NCBI RefSeq assembly: GCF_008831285.2
Contig: NC_045138.2
Span: forward strand, 4,307,205 to 4,371,204
Reading direction: 5' to 3'
DNA from: Nymphaea colorata
Taxonomy: Eukaryota > Streptophyta > Magnoliopsida > Nymphaeales > Nymphaeaceae
Length of the DNA stretch: 64,000 nucleotides
Within the stretch, counting starts at the first letter, position 1; every line of letters begins with the position of its first letter. A program made the translations under genes and the position numbers. The notes below the pieces were generated by a model, which made no database searches, was not told the origin of the DNA, and was given only the letters and a program-made list of their open reading frames with translations. Of this stretch, positions 35,012-47,729 are shown piece by piece.

Positions 35012-35017
35012 TTTATA
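35012..35017 (-). promoter_or_regulatory. TATA box of the IDA-like gene
   Basis: The minus strand reads CATTGTATAAACTAG. TATAAA here sits 61 bases upstream of the first ATG, leaving a leader of about 30 nucleotides, a normal spacing for plant TATA promoters. Confidence 0.5.
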
Positions 35018-35019
35018 CA

Positions 35020-36414
35020 ATGTACTACTTGGGTACCTCTAAATTTAGCACTAAGGCATAGTTAATTATATGATATGTCTAAAAGAAAGAGTACATGAGC
35101 TAATGAAACTCACTTTAGGCTCATTAAAAATTGTGGTGTGATGGGGAAAAGTGGGGCTGCTTCTCTTTCCACAGTAATATTTTATGAAGGGTAGGATGAT
35201 GCAAGTGGATCACTGTCTCACTGATGTTCTTGTTTTTGGTGAATGTGTGAGTTGGTGTGTGAGCTGTGATGTACTAAAGTAAGCAGAGAGTTGACAAGCA
35301 CTGACGGTTAACAAATCTCTAAAAGTTCATCTAACCATGCTCATGGATGCCATAGGATTGGACCCCTTTATCTTTACCTTTTTTTAGATACCTTTGGTTG
35401 GGTTCATGCTGCTAATTAGGATTTAAATGAACCCAGTACGTGGATTCAGTTCGACTTAGGGTTTACCAAATCTGGTTTAATCTGATCCAACCTAAACTTT
35501 TTCTGACTGAAAAAGTTACATACGTTTGGGTTTAATCTGGTTTAATCTGAATCAGACAGTTACATACATTTGGGTTTGGATTCGATCAGATTCCCAAATC
35601 ATTTTGGACTTGAACTAGGTTCTTAGATAGTCCAACACTATGCAGCTGTTTTTTATACCAAACCCCAGCAATCAGATTCAGTTGAATGGGTATTCAATCC
35701 TAATCTGCTCTGTTTTTTTTTTTCATGTTTGTTGCTGCAGGATTGTGTCTAGATAAACCCTAAGTGGATTTATGTACATGGAGGAACTAGATCAGGATTT
35801 GCATTAGGGATGCACTACAGTAAAACATACCAGAGTTTTGTATTATTCAATTTGACAGGGGAAGGACTGACTGAAATAAAAGAATTAGATTAAATTTGAA
35901 GTTTTAGTGAGTTGGATGGATATGTGAATTCTGATATATAACAAAACTACCCAGATTAACCAAATGAGCCTGATTAACCCAGTTCAGTAAATGCTGCAAC
36001 TTTGATCCAATTCGACTTCATGTGAATGATATTGTTGGGCAAGACAGATCCAATTGTAATGCATTGGATCCTCATTAAGTTGTCCATCCTTTGTCTCCCT
36101 ATCGTGTGTTTGACATGAACATGATGAGTACTGACCAATTATCTTGAATCTGATCCGATATTTATGGACTTGAGATCCACACAATTAATTGGATGTATTC
36201 CAGACCCTTATACTAAATGATTGTTGTGCCAACTTGGGGTTTTATTGGATTCCAACCCACCTTGGTTAGTGGCACTTGGAATCTTGGAATTAAAGGTGTA
36301 CTGTTTGTGAACAGCAATAGGGACAAAGTGTGGCCCTCTTGTTGGGCTGCCATCCTAACATTTTGCCCTCTCAACTTTGCACACTCTAGAAATGTTGGAA
36401 CAACATGCCATGCA

Positions 36415-36452
<38 letters not shown>

Positions 36453-36532
36453 GACTTATTCTTGTATGTAGGCGGCTTCCTGTCTCCAAATTTTGTTATG
36501 CATTCCCATTTTATCGGTCTCTCTCTCTGTCC

Positions 36533-36580
<48 letters not shown>

Positions 36581-39220
36581 GCTATGAGAATTTCAGTTTA
36601 TGGGTATCGCTAGTTCATAACGATTTCAAAGTTTCATTACTTGCTTGAATATAAAATTAAAGAGGAAGGATTAGATGAAAAGAAGGCAAATAAGTGAAAA
36701 CTATATTTTTTAGAAAAATCTCGGAAATTTTTATTTGAGGGCCAATTTTTTATTATAATTCGAAAGAACTGCGACTTGTGACTTTCTTAATAAGAGCTTC
36801 AGTTTTTATGAAAACAGTCAAATGAGGGTCTGAAGGCATGAAATTTGAATAACTTGAGAAACCAAGCAAAACTTTTTCAGTGTCACCAGCCTTCTACAAC
36901 TAATTTAATTACAAGGTCAGCACAAAAGTACTTCAAACCCTCATTTGGTGGTTTTTATGAAAAGTATGGCTCTTGTCAGAAAGTTGAATAAAAACGATCT
37001 CTTTTGAATTTATAGATAATAAGGTAAAGCTGAAAGAAACAATTTTCATTTTCATTTTAACCGTTAGGCCTCTTTTCTTTTTCTTTTTCTTAACGTCTAG
37101 GATGCAAGAATCTCCCAATCTACTCTCCTTTGTAATGCTTCTACTTTCCTTTGTAATGCTTTTCCTAGCTAATTTTTTTGTGAAGATTCCTCTTAATTAG
37201 TTACATGTTCCATGTATTCGTAGTTGCATGACGTATAAGCATCTGCAGAGATATTACCTAAAATCTTTCACAAAACATACTCAACTTCTATAGTGGTATA
37301 ACAAAAACATGCTGGCCTCAAGGGGCATAGTGTAATCAAGCAGCAAGACGTTGACACTCAGGGGGTTCAAAGTTTGAATCTCGAAGTCGTTATCACGTTC
37401 TAGTATATTACTTCTGTATGCTGCAAATGGTAGTAAGCATGACATTCGAGTTCAAGGACATACCATAGGTCTATCCAGGCCCCAAAGCAAGTGAAAACCT
37501 TAAAAGCATAAGAGTGTGATTTAAGGGGATTTATGTAGAAAGTGGATTCCCTTAAATAAACTTTAAAAAGAAAAACAAAAAACATGTTAGATCGATTATA
37601 ATTTAATTCCTTCATAGAATCACCCCGTTTATTTTTTCTTTTTACTTAATTTAGGTGGTTAAGTGAAAGAAATCCAAACTTAAGCATTGTTTGAATATGC
37701 CACCAAAGTAGACATCGATGGATTGGGGTCGAATTTTTATGCCCTTCGCCGTATCTGGTTTTTCTGATACTGACATATTTGGGTTTGAATTTGGATTTGA
37801 TACGAACAAAAAAAAGTCATGTCCAAATCTAAATTCAAAATCTGATTTCACAATTGCATTCCCATATGAATTTGATTTTTACATTCATATTTGAATCTGA
37901 ATCCAAATTTTGAACCGAAATTGACCAATTTTTATATGTAAGAGCATTAGATGCAGGATATTTGGTTAAAAAATAAATCCAATTTGGATCCGTATCCAAA
38001 TCCACTTAGATATTTATGTGTATCATAAACTGAATCTGATCCAATTTCTTAATTGGATATTAAATTTCATTTCATATCAGATTTTTTTTGAAACAGTTAA
38101 GTGGGATTAGGTTCTTTTGTATGTACGGTACTCAACTAAATAAATGTGAAAGTGTGCGTGTTTTGTAATATTATAAGCACATAAACCAACATTTCATGCA
38201 CACTTGCGCTGGTACGCATATATACGCACTAAAGTTGCAAGTGGTTCAAACCAGTCTAGTTTGAAGATACTGTCAATTTCCGATGTGCGAAATCCAATTC
38301 GGCCTCCGATATGCATTTTACTTGCCCCATATTCGATCCATTAGCAACACTATAATACACACATGCACACTCACAGGCACATGATGCTATATTTTTTTTC
38401 TTATTAGAGGCAAGGACTATATGGTTTTTAAAGTTTGAAATGTTTTAAAATTAAGTAGTAAAATGTTATTTTTCAAAAACCGAAGAGGGTCACGGGCCCT
38501 CTTGAGGTTATCGGGCCTAGTGTTAAGCCCAACTGTGCCTAGTAGACATGGGTTTATTAAATTTGTTTATTAAAATTCAATCTTTCGGTTGTATCATGCA
38601 TTGAGTGAAAATTCATATGGGTTTCTCCTCTAAGTTTGCAAAATCATCGCAACTTTATAATTGGCAATTTTTGAGATGCTAGAGATCTTCTTTTCATGTT
38701 AAACTCGGTCGAGTGATTTAGTATTTGAACCATATGTAGTGGTTCACGTCTACAAATTGAAGTCAAATTTGATCAGAACAGCTCATTTAACTAGAAGCTT
38801 GCATGTAAACCTTATAGGATCATCTTCTTCTACTTGCTATCAATTTGAAGGTTTTAGATTGTCGATTTGAAATCTGGAAGGGTTTAGATTATTGATTTGT
38901 CACCTGGAGCTTCACATGATGCCACCGCCGTCCATGGTATCAGGCTCTCCCACCATTTAGAGGGCGTTTGATTACTCTGGATTTGAAATCCACGGTTTGA
39001 TGTGGACGTGATATGGGATGCTTTTGCTAAGGATCTTAGGTCAGACATTACTGTTTGAAGAGGAGGGTGGGTTGGATTTTAAATCTTACTGTTTTCAAAT
39101 CCTTATTAAGGAACATGGCTTTTGGGTGTGCGAGACATTCTTTCTCCATTAATTTTATTTTCTCTTTTCTTCTTCTTCTTCTTCTTCTTCTTCTCTTTTT
39201 AGTTAATGTGTCCGTAGTAC
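35020..39220. other. No gene recognised; microsatellites and eroded repeats
   Basis: (CT)n at 36419-36450, (CT)n(AT)n at about 36515-36580 and (CTT)n at 39166-39194. GGTTTAATCTGATCC-type repeats at 35440-35720 and a probable old copy of the TAGGGATGTC family at about 37709-38095. Open frames over the CT tracts are Ser/Leu artefacts. Confidence 0.45.
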
Positions 39221-39228
39221 CAAGTAAC

Positions 39229-39407
39229 CAGTCGCGGAGCTACTTGTTGGTTGGTGTGGGCAATTGCCCACATGAACCCCACAAAAATCTTATTGTAGCG
39301 TATCAAGATCACATTGTCATGACTCGATAATTACACGTTATGCCCACCCCAAACTTGTGTCGCCAACTCAAGTGCCCCTTACCAAAAAAAATCTGGCTCT
39401 GTCACTG
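39229..39407 (+). mobile_element. hAT-like MITE, CAGTCGCGGAGCTAC end, 179 bp
   Basis: The left end CAGTCGCGGAGCTAC and the complement of the right end CAGTGACAGAGCCAG match at 10-11 of 15. The flanks CAAGTAAC (39221-39228) and CAAGCAGC (39408-39415) are a 6/8 duplication. The interior contains the palindromic GTGTGGGCAATTGCCCACA shared with the copy at 19330-19490. Confidence 0.65.
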
Positions 39408-40745
39408 CAAGCAGCTGATAAGTTTGACACATGACGGCTAAGCCAATCAGTTACAATACGGCAGATCAGAACAGATATATATATATATATATATATGAAT
39501 GGTGACTCGATATCAGCTTACTTATGAGGGTCATGTGGTTCATGGTGACAATGAACAGTTAAGAGAAAAATGCGATAAATATTTTTATCATTTAGTATTA
39601 GCTCATACTTTTTGTCCTTGTTTTTCTTTTGACCATCTATTACGATGGATCGGATGACCCTCATTGGATGATGTTAGATATCCAAAATAACGATTCACAC
39701 TCGCCACACACACACATGGGGGTAGTCAATCTTTTCTCTCACTTGTACATTCAAAATATTGAAATTTGATTAAAAAATTCATGAAATTCATATGTATCTA
39801 TGAACTAAATTTTATAATGTTTCAAAAATAAATGGTTTCTGATTCTTCTGCTCAACACATTTTCTAGAGATATGATTTTCATGATTTTTATGTCATGTAC
39901 TTCTCATTCGTATATATGGTTAGGAACTAGACAAATTAAAAACAACTTTAAATTAAACGACAAGAAGCACGCATAGCTAAGCAGCGTACGTGTGGAGGCA
40001 TAACCCAGAGACCCTTATATATGTATTTTGAATTAAACATTTATACATGAATGTTGCCTATCCCTTTCCATTTCATTTGTTATAAGCTAAAAACAATGGA
40101 GCAAAGAATAATGGTGTGTTCGGTAGGCTTCAGATTTCAGATTTGAAGTTGATCTAATAGGAATCAAAGTGTCAAAAAAAAAATACCGGATTTTCATATC
40201 CTCATCTTATAACCAAAATTTCTGATATAACATAAGATCTGCGAATTTGTGACTTTCAATAATTTAAAACCATATTGAATTTCAAATCTGCGGCTATTAA
40301 ATGCCCACTCACTTGAAAGCAGCCATAATTGCCAAAAGTTAACTGGCCGCCAACAGTTTTGATATAATCCGCTTGCATTGAGCAGTTTTGACCAACAAAA
40401 GAATGACAATGTGAACACGAGAAAAAAAACTTTGAAATTGACCAACTAATTGCCTTTGAAGATCTACGGCTTTGAGAATCTATAAAATTGGAAGATTGTT
40501 CAAAAGCATTCAGTTTTGTCCCCTGCAACTTGTCCAAAGTCGGTCCAAAATCGTGTAAATGTGCTGCAGTCTTTTATACTGTCAAGATATATCTATCAAA
40601 CATGTCAAACTGAAAATGCCACAAACGTGTGGAACTGTATGCAATAAATAGATATTATCGTGCATATATATGTTCATGAGGGGAAAAAGTATCCGCTCTT
40701 CTCTTGTTAAGCAAATCTGGATCCTGCCCATCATGCGCAGATCCA

Positions 40746-40965
40746 AGATCAGAAGCCCAACTGTATCAAACTTTTTCATGCTCTATTTGCCCTCCCAATC
40801 ATTTAACTTTCACTAAAGCTAAAAAGTTCATTCTTGTGGATGCATTTTTCTGCCAAGATCAAAAGCCCAACTGTATAAAACTTTTTCATGCTCTATTTGG
40901 CCTCCCAATCATTTAACTTTCACTAAGCTAAAAAGTTCATTCTTGTGGATGCATTTTATTTCAAA
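40746..40965. repeat. 110-bp tandem duplication inside unit A
   Basis: AGATCAGAAGCCCAACTGTA at 40746 recurs as AGATCAAAAGCCCAACTGTA at 40856, and both continue through TTTTTCATGCTCTATTTG to GTGGATGCATTTT. Unit B has only one copy, so this happened after the larger duplication. Confidence 0.85.
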
Positions 40966-42652
40966 AAAGGGAGGGATCGATGATGGAAATTGCTTTGGTT
41001 CACCAAAAAAACAAAAACAACCAAGTCTAGAGATAATTGGGTTGACATCTGATCTGGTGCAGATAAAAATGTCAAAGACTTCGGCGTCAGATTCCGGCAC
41101 TTCTGCACCCAAGAGGTGATAAGGACGTTCTCATAAGAAGCGTGGTCTGCAAGGAGTAGCGTGTTGTTCCTTTTCTTCTTCTACTTTTCTTTTCAGCAGG
41201 TAGTCAGCCACTTGTTAGTTTTTCACACTGTTCTTATCTTAAAGAATGAGAAGGAGACTTATCTTATACCTCCATCTGTTCACAGTCGTGGGATTCGTTT
41301 TGTGCCATTTGGATTTGGATCCAGCTCTTTATCATTTTTATGATTTATATGACTATTTGTGTATTGTTATAAACACTCATTAAGTATTAGAGCATTTACT
41401 GTAACCGTTTCAATTAGGACAATAACATTTATTAATGTTAAACACCACAGCCATTCCATCAATTGGATGTGTGATTTTTAGGCATATGTGAAGACAGTAA
41501 GGACAAGAATGGAATAGTTTGGAATTTCCTTCAGTATAGAGGAGTCCTATCAACAATGTAGAGATGTCAATAGATCATATTCAAATGAGATATATGCTTC
41601 ATATTATTCATTTTTTGGATATTCACATATTAGGATTCGAATTCAGTTTAGGATATAAACAAAGAAAAATTATATCTGAATCCGAATCTGAAATCCAATT
41701 TTACAATGCAGAACTGTTTTTTACATTCATATCCAAATTTTGAACTGAATTTGGTGATTTTCAAAATGTAAACTTTTTATATATAAGATATTTATTTAAA
41801 GGTAAATTTGATCAGAATCTGAATCTGATCATGTGTGTGTGTGTGTGTATCCAATAGATGTCATGTTTTGAATTTGAATCTGGTCTAATTTCTTAATTGA
41901 ATATTAAATTTTTTTCCCATATCTCATACTTTCGAAGTTGCTTCGCTCGAATATCCAATCCAAATCGAATATATTGAAATCCCTACTCCAATGGTACTTT
42001 TTCAAGTATCTCAAAATCCTTTTTACTGCATGAAACCCAAGAGATTACCTTAGACTTTTGACTTGTAAGATCTATCAATTTAGCAAACTTTTCACAAGGT
42101 GGACTCTCCCAATAGGTAGAATTTCAACAAGTTTATGCATGATTTGCCTTCTACCAAAGAACAGATTGATGAGCTGTTTGATTACCTCTTATTTACTCTG
42201 GTCTAACTCATTCAAAGTTTCAAATTCATAAACTCTCTTCTTATTTCGACTATGAATCTTAAGACCGACTAAGATTTTATTTGATGAACCTTTGATGTTT
42301 AGTGGATACATTTAAACCCATGTTCATTAACAAGTAAATTGAACTTCATTTTTTTATAGTGTAAGAGCGTTGAAAAGCACTTTGAACACTAGCAAGTATA
42401 TTCAACTTCATCTTTTTCTGGTTTAGGTGCGTTGAAAAGCAACTTCCAGGGAAATGGCAACAAAAGTGCAACGCTAATTGCCAAGAGTTAACTCGCTGCA
42501 ACAGTTTTGATATAAGCCGCTTATATTTGAGAGGTTTTGGTCAATAAAGTAATGACAATGTGAACACGAACTTCAAAATCTACAAAAACTGGAACAATAA
42601 TTCATGTGGTTTCAGTTTTCTTCCCTCTTAAAATATGTTGATGTTGGAGCAA

Positions 42653-42653
<1 letters not shown>

Positions 42654-42718
<65 letters not shown>
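42654..42718. repeat. (AT)n microsatellite
   Basis: An uninterrupted AT run of about 65 bases. It lies between the unit B counterparts of 40500 and 40590 and is absent from unit A. Confidence 0.97.
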
Positions 42719-42720
<2 letters not shown>

Positions 42721-45700
42721 AACATGCCAACTGAAAATGTCATCAACGTGCAATTGCACAGCCCAATATGTTGTTGAGGGGAGATATCTGAAGAGGTCGA
42801 AGCCCTTCTAACTTTTTCCCCACCTTTGGGTCACTTGAATCGTATTACTTAAAGTGCTTAATGCTTTCCAAAGATTTTACTTCTACAATTGGTAGGTCAT
42901 ATGAAGGAAGCTATATTTTTTTTGGTGGGGGCACTTATTTAATACTTTTAATTTTTTTGAGGCACTTATATGTATAACAATCAAATATATCAAAACATTA
43001 ACATATATATTAAACTAATTTTGTGAGATTGATGTGGGCAGCATGTTGTGTGGAGACTTAATTGGATAATTGAACACATATAAATAAGAGAGAAACCAGG
43101 ATTTTTTTCAAGGGCGGGCCAAACAGTCTGACACATCGAGCCAAGAGAAGCGACGGGTCGGGCCAAACTAAAAAAAAATGGACTTTTTCAATATAAAAAA
43201 AAATTCTGCACTCACAAGTTACAGTACAGTGAATAACCAGTTTGAGGAAAGATCTTGCTTATATTCATGTGCCTTCTATTTTGGAGAAGTAATGTCTTTA
43301 AGGGCAAAGATAAGTGAGGTTTTCATGGGGCCTATGCCCCATAAAGCCTACTTTTTGGAAGCTTAATTCAATAGTTAGATCTGGGTAAACTTAGGTCCAG
43401 TTATAAGAGGCAGTCCTTTAAGACCTAAGTCATTGACCCATCATCGCTCATTAAAAATTTGTTAATTATATATTTAGTGTCTCACAAAAAACAAAAATTC
43501 TAGCTCTAAATGGCTTTTCTCTTGTTAATATATATATATATATATATATATAAAAAGCTCCAACAGTATAAAACTTTTTTTATGCTCTATTTGGCCTCCC
43601 AATTATTTAACTTTCACTAAGCTAAAAACTTTATTCATGGGGATGCATTTTATTTCAAAGAAGAGAGGGATCGGTGATGAAAATAGATTGGGTTCACGAA
43701 AAAAAAAAGTCAAAAACTGCGGCGCTGAAGCAACACTTTTTGCATCTAACTGATGAAAAGTGGTCCGCAAGGAGTAGAATGTTGCTTCTATTCTTCTTTT
43801 TCCTTTTCTTTTCGGCAGTAGTCAGCCATTTGTTAGCTTTTCACACACATTGATATCTTATCTCAAAGAATGCAAAGGGAAATTTGTGGATAGTCCAGGT
43901 TCATCAGGGTACACTTCCATCTGTTCAGAGTCGTGGGGTTTGTTTGTGCCATTTGGATCTGGATCCAGTTCTTTATCATTTGTATGATTTATATGATTAT
44001 TTTTGTGTATTGTTATAAACACCCATTAAGTATAAGGGCATTTACTGTGACAGTTTCAATTAGGACAATACCATTTGTTAATATTAAACATCACAGCCAT
44101 CCCCTCATGTGGATGTATGACTTTTAGGCATCTGCGTAGACGGTGAGGCCGAGACTGAAATGGTTTGGAATTTTCTCAAATATATAAATTTTATCAGATG
44201 TTAACGAATCAGACAATCCTTAATTGTATCAATTTTTTAGGATATTCACATATTAGAATTCGAACTCATACCTGAGCCCAAAATCTTATTTCACAGTCTG
44301 AATCTAATGCAAAACAAATCTTTATATTCATATTTGAATCTGAATCCAAATTTTGAACCGAATTTGGCTATTTTTCGAAATGTAAAAGTATTGGATGTAT
44401 GATATTTATTTAAAATTAAATTCTACCCAAAATCCGAATCCGATTGAACAATTATATATACGTGAATCGATTGGTTGTCATTTCTTAAATCTGAATCCAA
44501 TTCAAATTTTTAATCATTTTTTCATATGTGATGCTTTTCAAATGGTTCGATTAGATATTGGATCCAAATTGGATATATTCACATCTCTATAATGATAGTT
44601 TTTCAAGTATCTCAAAGTCTTTTTTTACTCATGAAACCCAAGAGATTACCTTAGACTTTCTACTTGTAAGATCTATGAATTTAGTAAAATTTTCACAAGT
44701 CGACTATAATGAAATGTAGAATTTCTACAAGTTTTTGCATGATTTGCCTTCTACAAAATGAACAAATTGATGAGCTGTTTGATTACCTCTTATTTTACTC
44801 CGATCTAACATATTCAGGATCTCAAATTCATAAGCTTTCTTCTTTACTCAATGAGAATCTTAAATCCGACCTAAGATTTTATTTGATGAACCATTGATTC
44901 TAGTGTCGATCTTTGGATACGTTTAGATCCATGAACTTAAGGTCAAAGATACTCGCACACTATGATGCATTTGATGGTACTCTACAAATCCTTTTTCGAT
45001 TCAAAGCTAATCCAAATATGTTTAGGATTTTCCATGCCAAGCCTGCATGAGTTATTTTGAGTCTTTTTTACATTTTTTAATTAGGACAGTATTTTTTTAT
45101 TGTTGCATATTGTATTAAATATTTAATTTATTTCGTCAATAACGGTTTTTGATGATCATTTTTTTTAGTTAGTTATTTTTTAAGATTATATTTTATGGTA
45201 TCTTGTATTTAAATAGTTTTTAACTAGTCTAATTTTGAGCATATTAGGGGCTTTATCATGAGTTAAGTTAATTTTTGTTTTCTTTCCCCTCCTTTCTCTT
45301 CCCTTCATTAATTTTTTTTCTTTTTCTTCCCTTCCTTTCCTTTCATTAAATCCTATCCTTTCCAATGCTTTCTTTTCCATTGGTTCAAACGTTTTGAACA
45401 GGTGCAAAGGGAAGTTGCGTACGCGATCAAATTTCCTCTCAGCGTATGCCAAAACCACTCTGCTGCCAATGGTTTTGTGTTAAGCGGTTTTGGCCAATTA
45501 GAAGAAGTGGTAATGACCCAACCACAAAATATACTTCGAATTACAATATGCAGCTAATTTAGAACGCATAAATCTGTTTCATTCAATTGATGAAAGTTTT
45601 AGATGGGGGCCGGGGCTCTGGTTTGTCATAGTAATTGCAAAACAGAGGCTGTAAAATGATCTGCACCATCTTATAAACGTCTGATTCTTTTGAGTTTTCT

Positions 45701-46181
45701 CCTACTTTCTCTTAATGTCTCAAAGTAGATAGATAGAGATACAGAACTCAATATTTTAAATTCTTTGACACAGATCTAAAGTAATGATAAGACTTTTGTG
45801 TTGAGCAGATCTGCAAAGAGAGGTAATTGGGTGTTCTGCACTGCTTAGAACAAGGCACGGTAAAAATGCAGTGGCCAAGTTAGCAAGTTTAGCATGGTTT
45901 TCATAATTAAGAAAGAAATATTTATATGCATTAGTCGTTGAGCTTAATTTAGCTAAATTGAACTCAAGATAATGGCCAATTCGAAAGTTTGTGTTTTCTT
46001 TTGCAGTTTCAGGACCTGCATCAGGAAAACCAAAGATGTGAAACCCTTTTCTAGTTTTAGGTTCATAATGTTGGTCCTTGATGAATGTTGAAAGTCTCGC
46101 TATGTAAAATAATTTCCTGTCCCTGATTCTAAACGATGACTTCGTACCGAAGGATGGAATGTCTATTACTCCAACTGTGCC

Positions 46182-46188
46182 TATAAAG
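46182..46188 (+). promoter_or_regulatory. TATA box of the 46.3-kb small-peptide gene
   Basis: TATAAAG in GTGCCTATAAAGCGAAG lies 134 bases upstream of the ATG at 46316. A start about 30 bases downstream would place the duplicated 38-bp repeat in the transcribed leader. Confidence 0.5.
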
Positions 46189-46212
46189 CGAAGAAGCAAG
46201 CTCAGTCAGTTG

Positions 46213-46288
46213 CGACTCTCAGCTTTCACTCTGCACACTTCTTAGACTTCCGACTCTCAGCTTTCACTCTGCACACTTCTTAGACTTC
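46213..46288. repeat. Perfect 38-bp tandem duplication in a probable 5' leader
   Basis: CGACTCTCAGCTTTCACTCT and the following 18 bases are present twice back to back (46213-46250 and 46251-46288) without a mismatch. The unit is pyrimidine-rich and contains no ATG, so it would lengthen a leader without adding an upstream start. Confidence 0.95.
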
Positions 46289-46315
46289 TGTCACACCAGG
46301 CATCACCGCATTACC

Positions 46316-46495
46316 ATGGACAGATTTCAGAACGTAAACAGAGGTTTAGAAGCTCCCCTCCAGTCCAGTCCACCAAAGAGGGGAAAAGTAAAGGCAAACA
46401 TTTGGAAGAAGCTCAAGGCAGCAGTTTGCGGCAAGAAGGTTCATGCTGCAAAGTATTCTGGGTTGCCATCGTCCTCTTTGAAGGGTAAAAGTTGA
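46316..46495 (+). CDS. Small basic peptide, 59 aa, unrecognised
   Basis: The frame runs from ATG 46316 (context TTACCATGGAC, a near-ideal plant start) to TGA 46493-46495. The peptide has a polar start (MDRFQNVNRGLEAPLQSSPP), then a strongly basic middle (KRGKVKANIWKKLKAAVCGKKV, residues 21-42, broken here only by its single Trp and Cys), and a Ser/Lys-rich end. It has no signal peptide and no membrane segment. I do not recognise the family. Support is contextual: a TATA box, a leader with an exact duplication and an excellent start context. AGG/GTAAAAG near the end of the frame could be a 5' splice site, so this may be only the first exon of a longer protein. Confidence 0.45.
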   Translation: MDRFQNVNRGLEAPLQSSPPKRGKVKANIWKKLKAAVCGKKVHAAKYSGLPSSSLKGKS

Positions 46496-46499
46496 CAGA

Positions 46500-47673
46500 T
46501 ATTAAAAGAAAAACTCTCAAATACTATGTCCTTTATTTTTTCTTTTGAATGCATGTCTATATGGAATCTTAGTGAAAATTTGGTGATCCAACAAGAATTG
46601 TGTGGCGCGTGCTTCTGTACTGCGGATTCTTGTAGAAAGGGTATGACTCTGTTCAAATCTTAGCAGATCATTGTATACAGTTCTATAGCTTAAGCATAAA
46701 ATTGGGAAACTGGTCGAGTGAACTTTCTTTAAACGAACTGCCATGGCAAGTTTTGACAGATCAACAGGCTTTTCCGTATCTCATTTATCATCTTCCATTT
46801 GAAAGTGACAGGATTTCTTGAGAATAGAGAACAGGGACAAAATGTTGCAAGAATTTTCTCTGTTATCCATCTTTTCTGGAAGAAAACCTATGAAGAAAAT
46901 TTCCTGGCTTAGAAGGTTGACCATTGGGGTAAAAGGCCAACCTCCCCGTGTAGCTAATGGAGATCTAAGTCATAAGACATATCAAGAAGCAACTCATAGG
47001 TTTTGAACTTGCGATGATTCACCGACTTGGCTACCTTAACATAAAACTGCCTCCATCAAAAGACGCGAGTGGTTGAGGAATTTCCTTCCTCTGCAGAAAC
47101 AGGACAAAAGGAATTATCACAGAAGCAATCGAATCAATCGATGATGAAAGTCCTGAATGTAGTTTGATGCACAGCTGATAGTGGCAAAACTTAGAGACTG
47201 TTATTAAGCAGATTGCAGAAAATTTTAGAGTCAGAACATCCTTGCAAGTAAACATGACAAGCTGACTCTGAGAATGAACTTTAAAAGATGGCATCTGTTC
47301 TCATTCTCAGACAAAATCTAGTCATTAGATTTTAAAATTGTCCGTGTCTCACTTTCCGAAATGAGGACTTAGTATGTTTATGAACGATTTCTTGAATAAT
47401 GGAAAAAACAGATGTGTGCCCTCCGGTGATGAAACAGTCCAGGATTTGATGATTCAAACTAAAGGTGGTCTTTGTAAGCTGGCTGCGTCTAATTTGGAGG
47501 CGGGATGATAATTATGTGGTTGACAGTGACTCCCTGCTTTTCAGTATCTTTGGTTATAGCTTATCGTCTTCTCACGTGTAACACAATAAGCTGATCGCCA
47601 GCAACAATGGATGGAACTGTCACTGCAGCCACCACCGTAGGTTCCCATGAAAGCTTTAGATGCAAGTGGATTC

Positions 47674-47729
<56 letters not shown>

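Larger units (their letters stand above)
40320..45520. repeat. Tandem segmental duplication, two full units and part of a third
   Basis: Unit A starts near 40330 (GCCAAAAGTTAACTGG, CAACAGTTTTGATATAA, AATGACAATGTGAACACGA) and unit B repeats these at about 42478-42570. Later landmarks also recur in order: CTATTTGGCCTCCCAAT at 40890 and 43588, GCATTTTATTTCAAA at 40950 and 43645, TCAGCCA..TGTTAG at 41205 and 43825, the GATGTCAA MITE at 41559 and 44195, and AGAGATTACCTTAGAC at 42040 and 44640. A fragment at 45440-45515 (TTTTGTGTTAAGCGGTTTTGG) begins a third copy. No protein-coding gene was found in the unit. Confidence 0.8.

Noticed and set aside
36377-36613. Ser/Leu-rich open frames
   Set aside because: Artefacts of CT microsatellites.
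37318-37385. tRNA-derived SINE head
   Set aside because: GGCATAGTGTAATCAAGC and GTTCAAAGTTTGAATC only loosely recall A and B boxes, no cloverleaf forms, and no tail or duplication was found.
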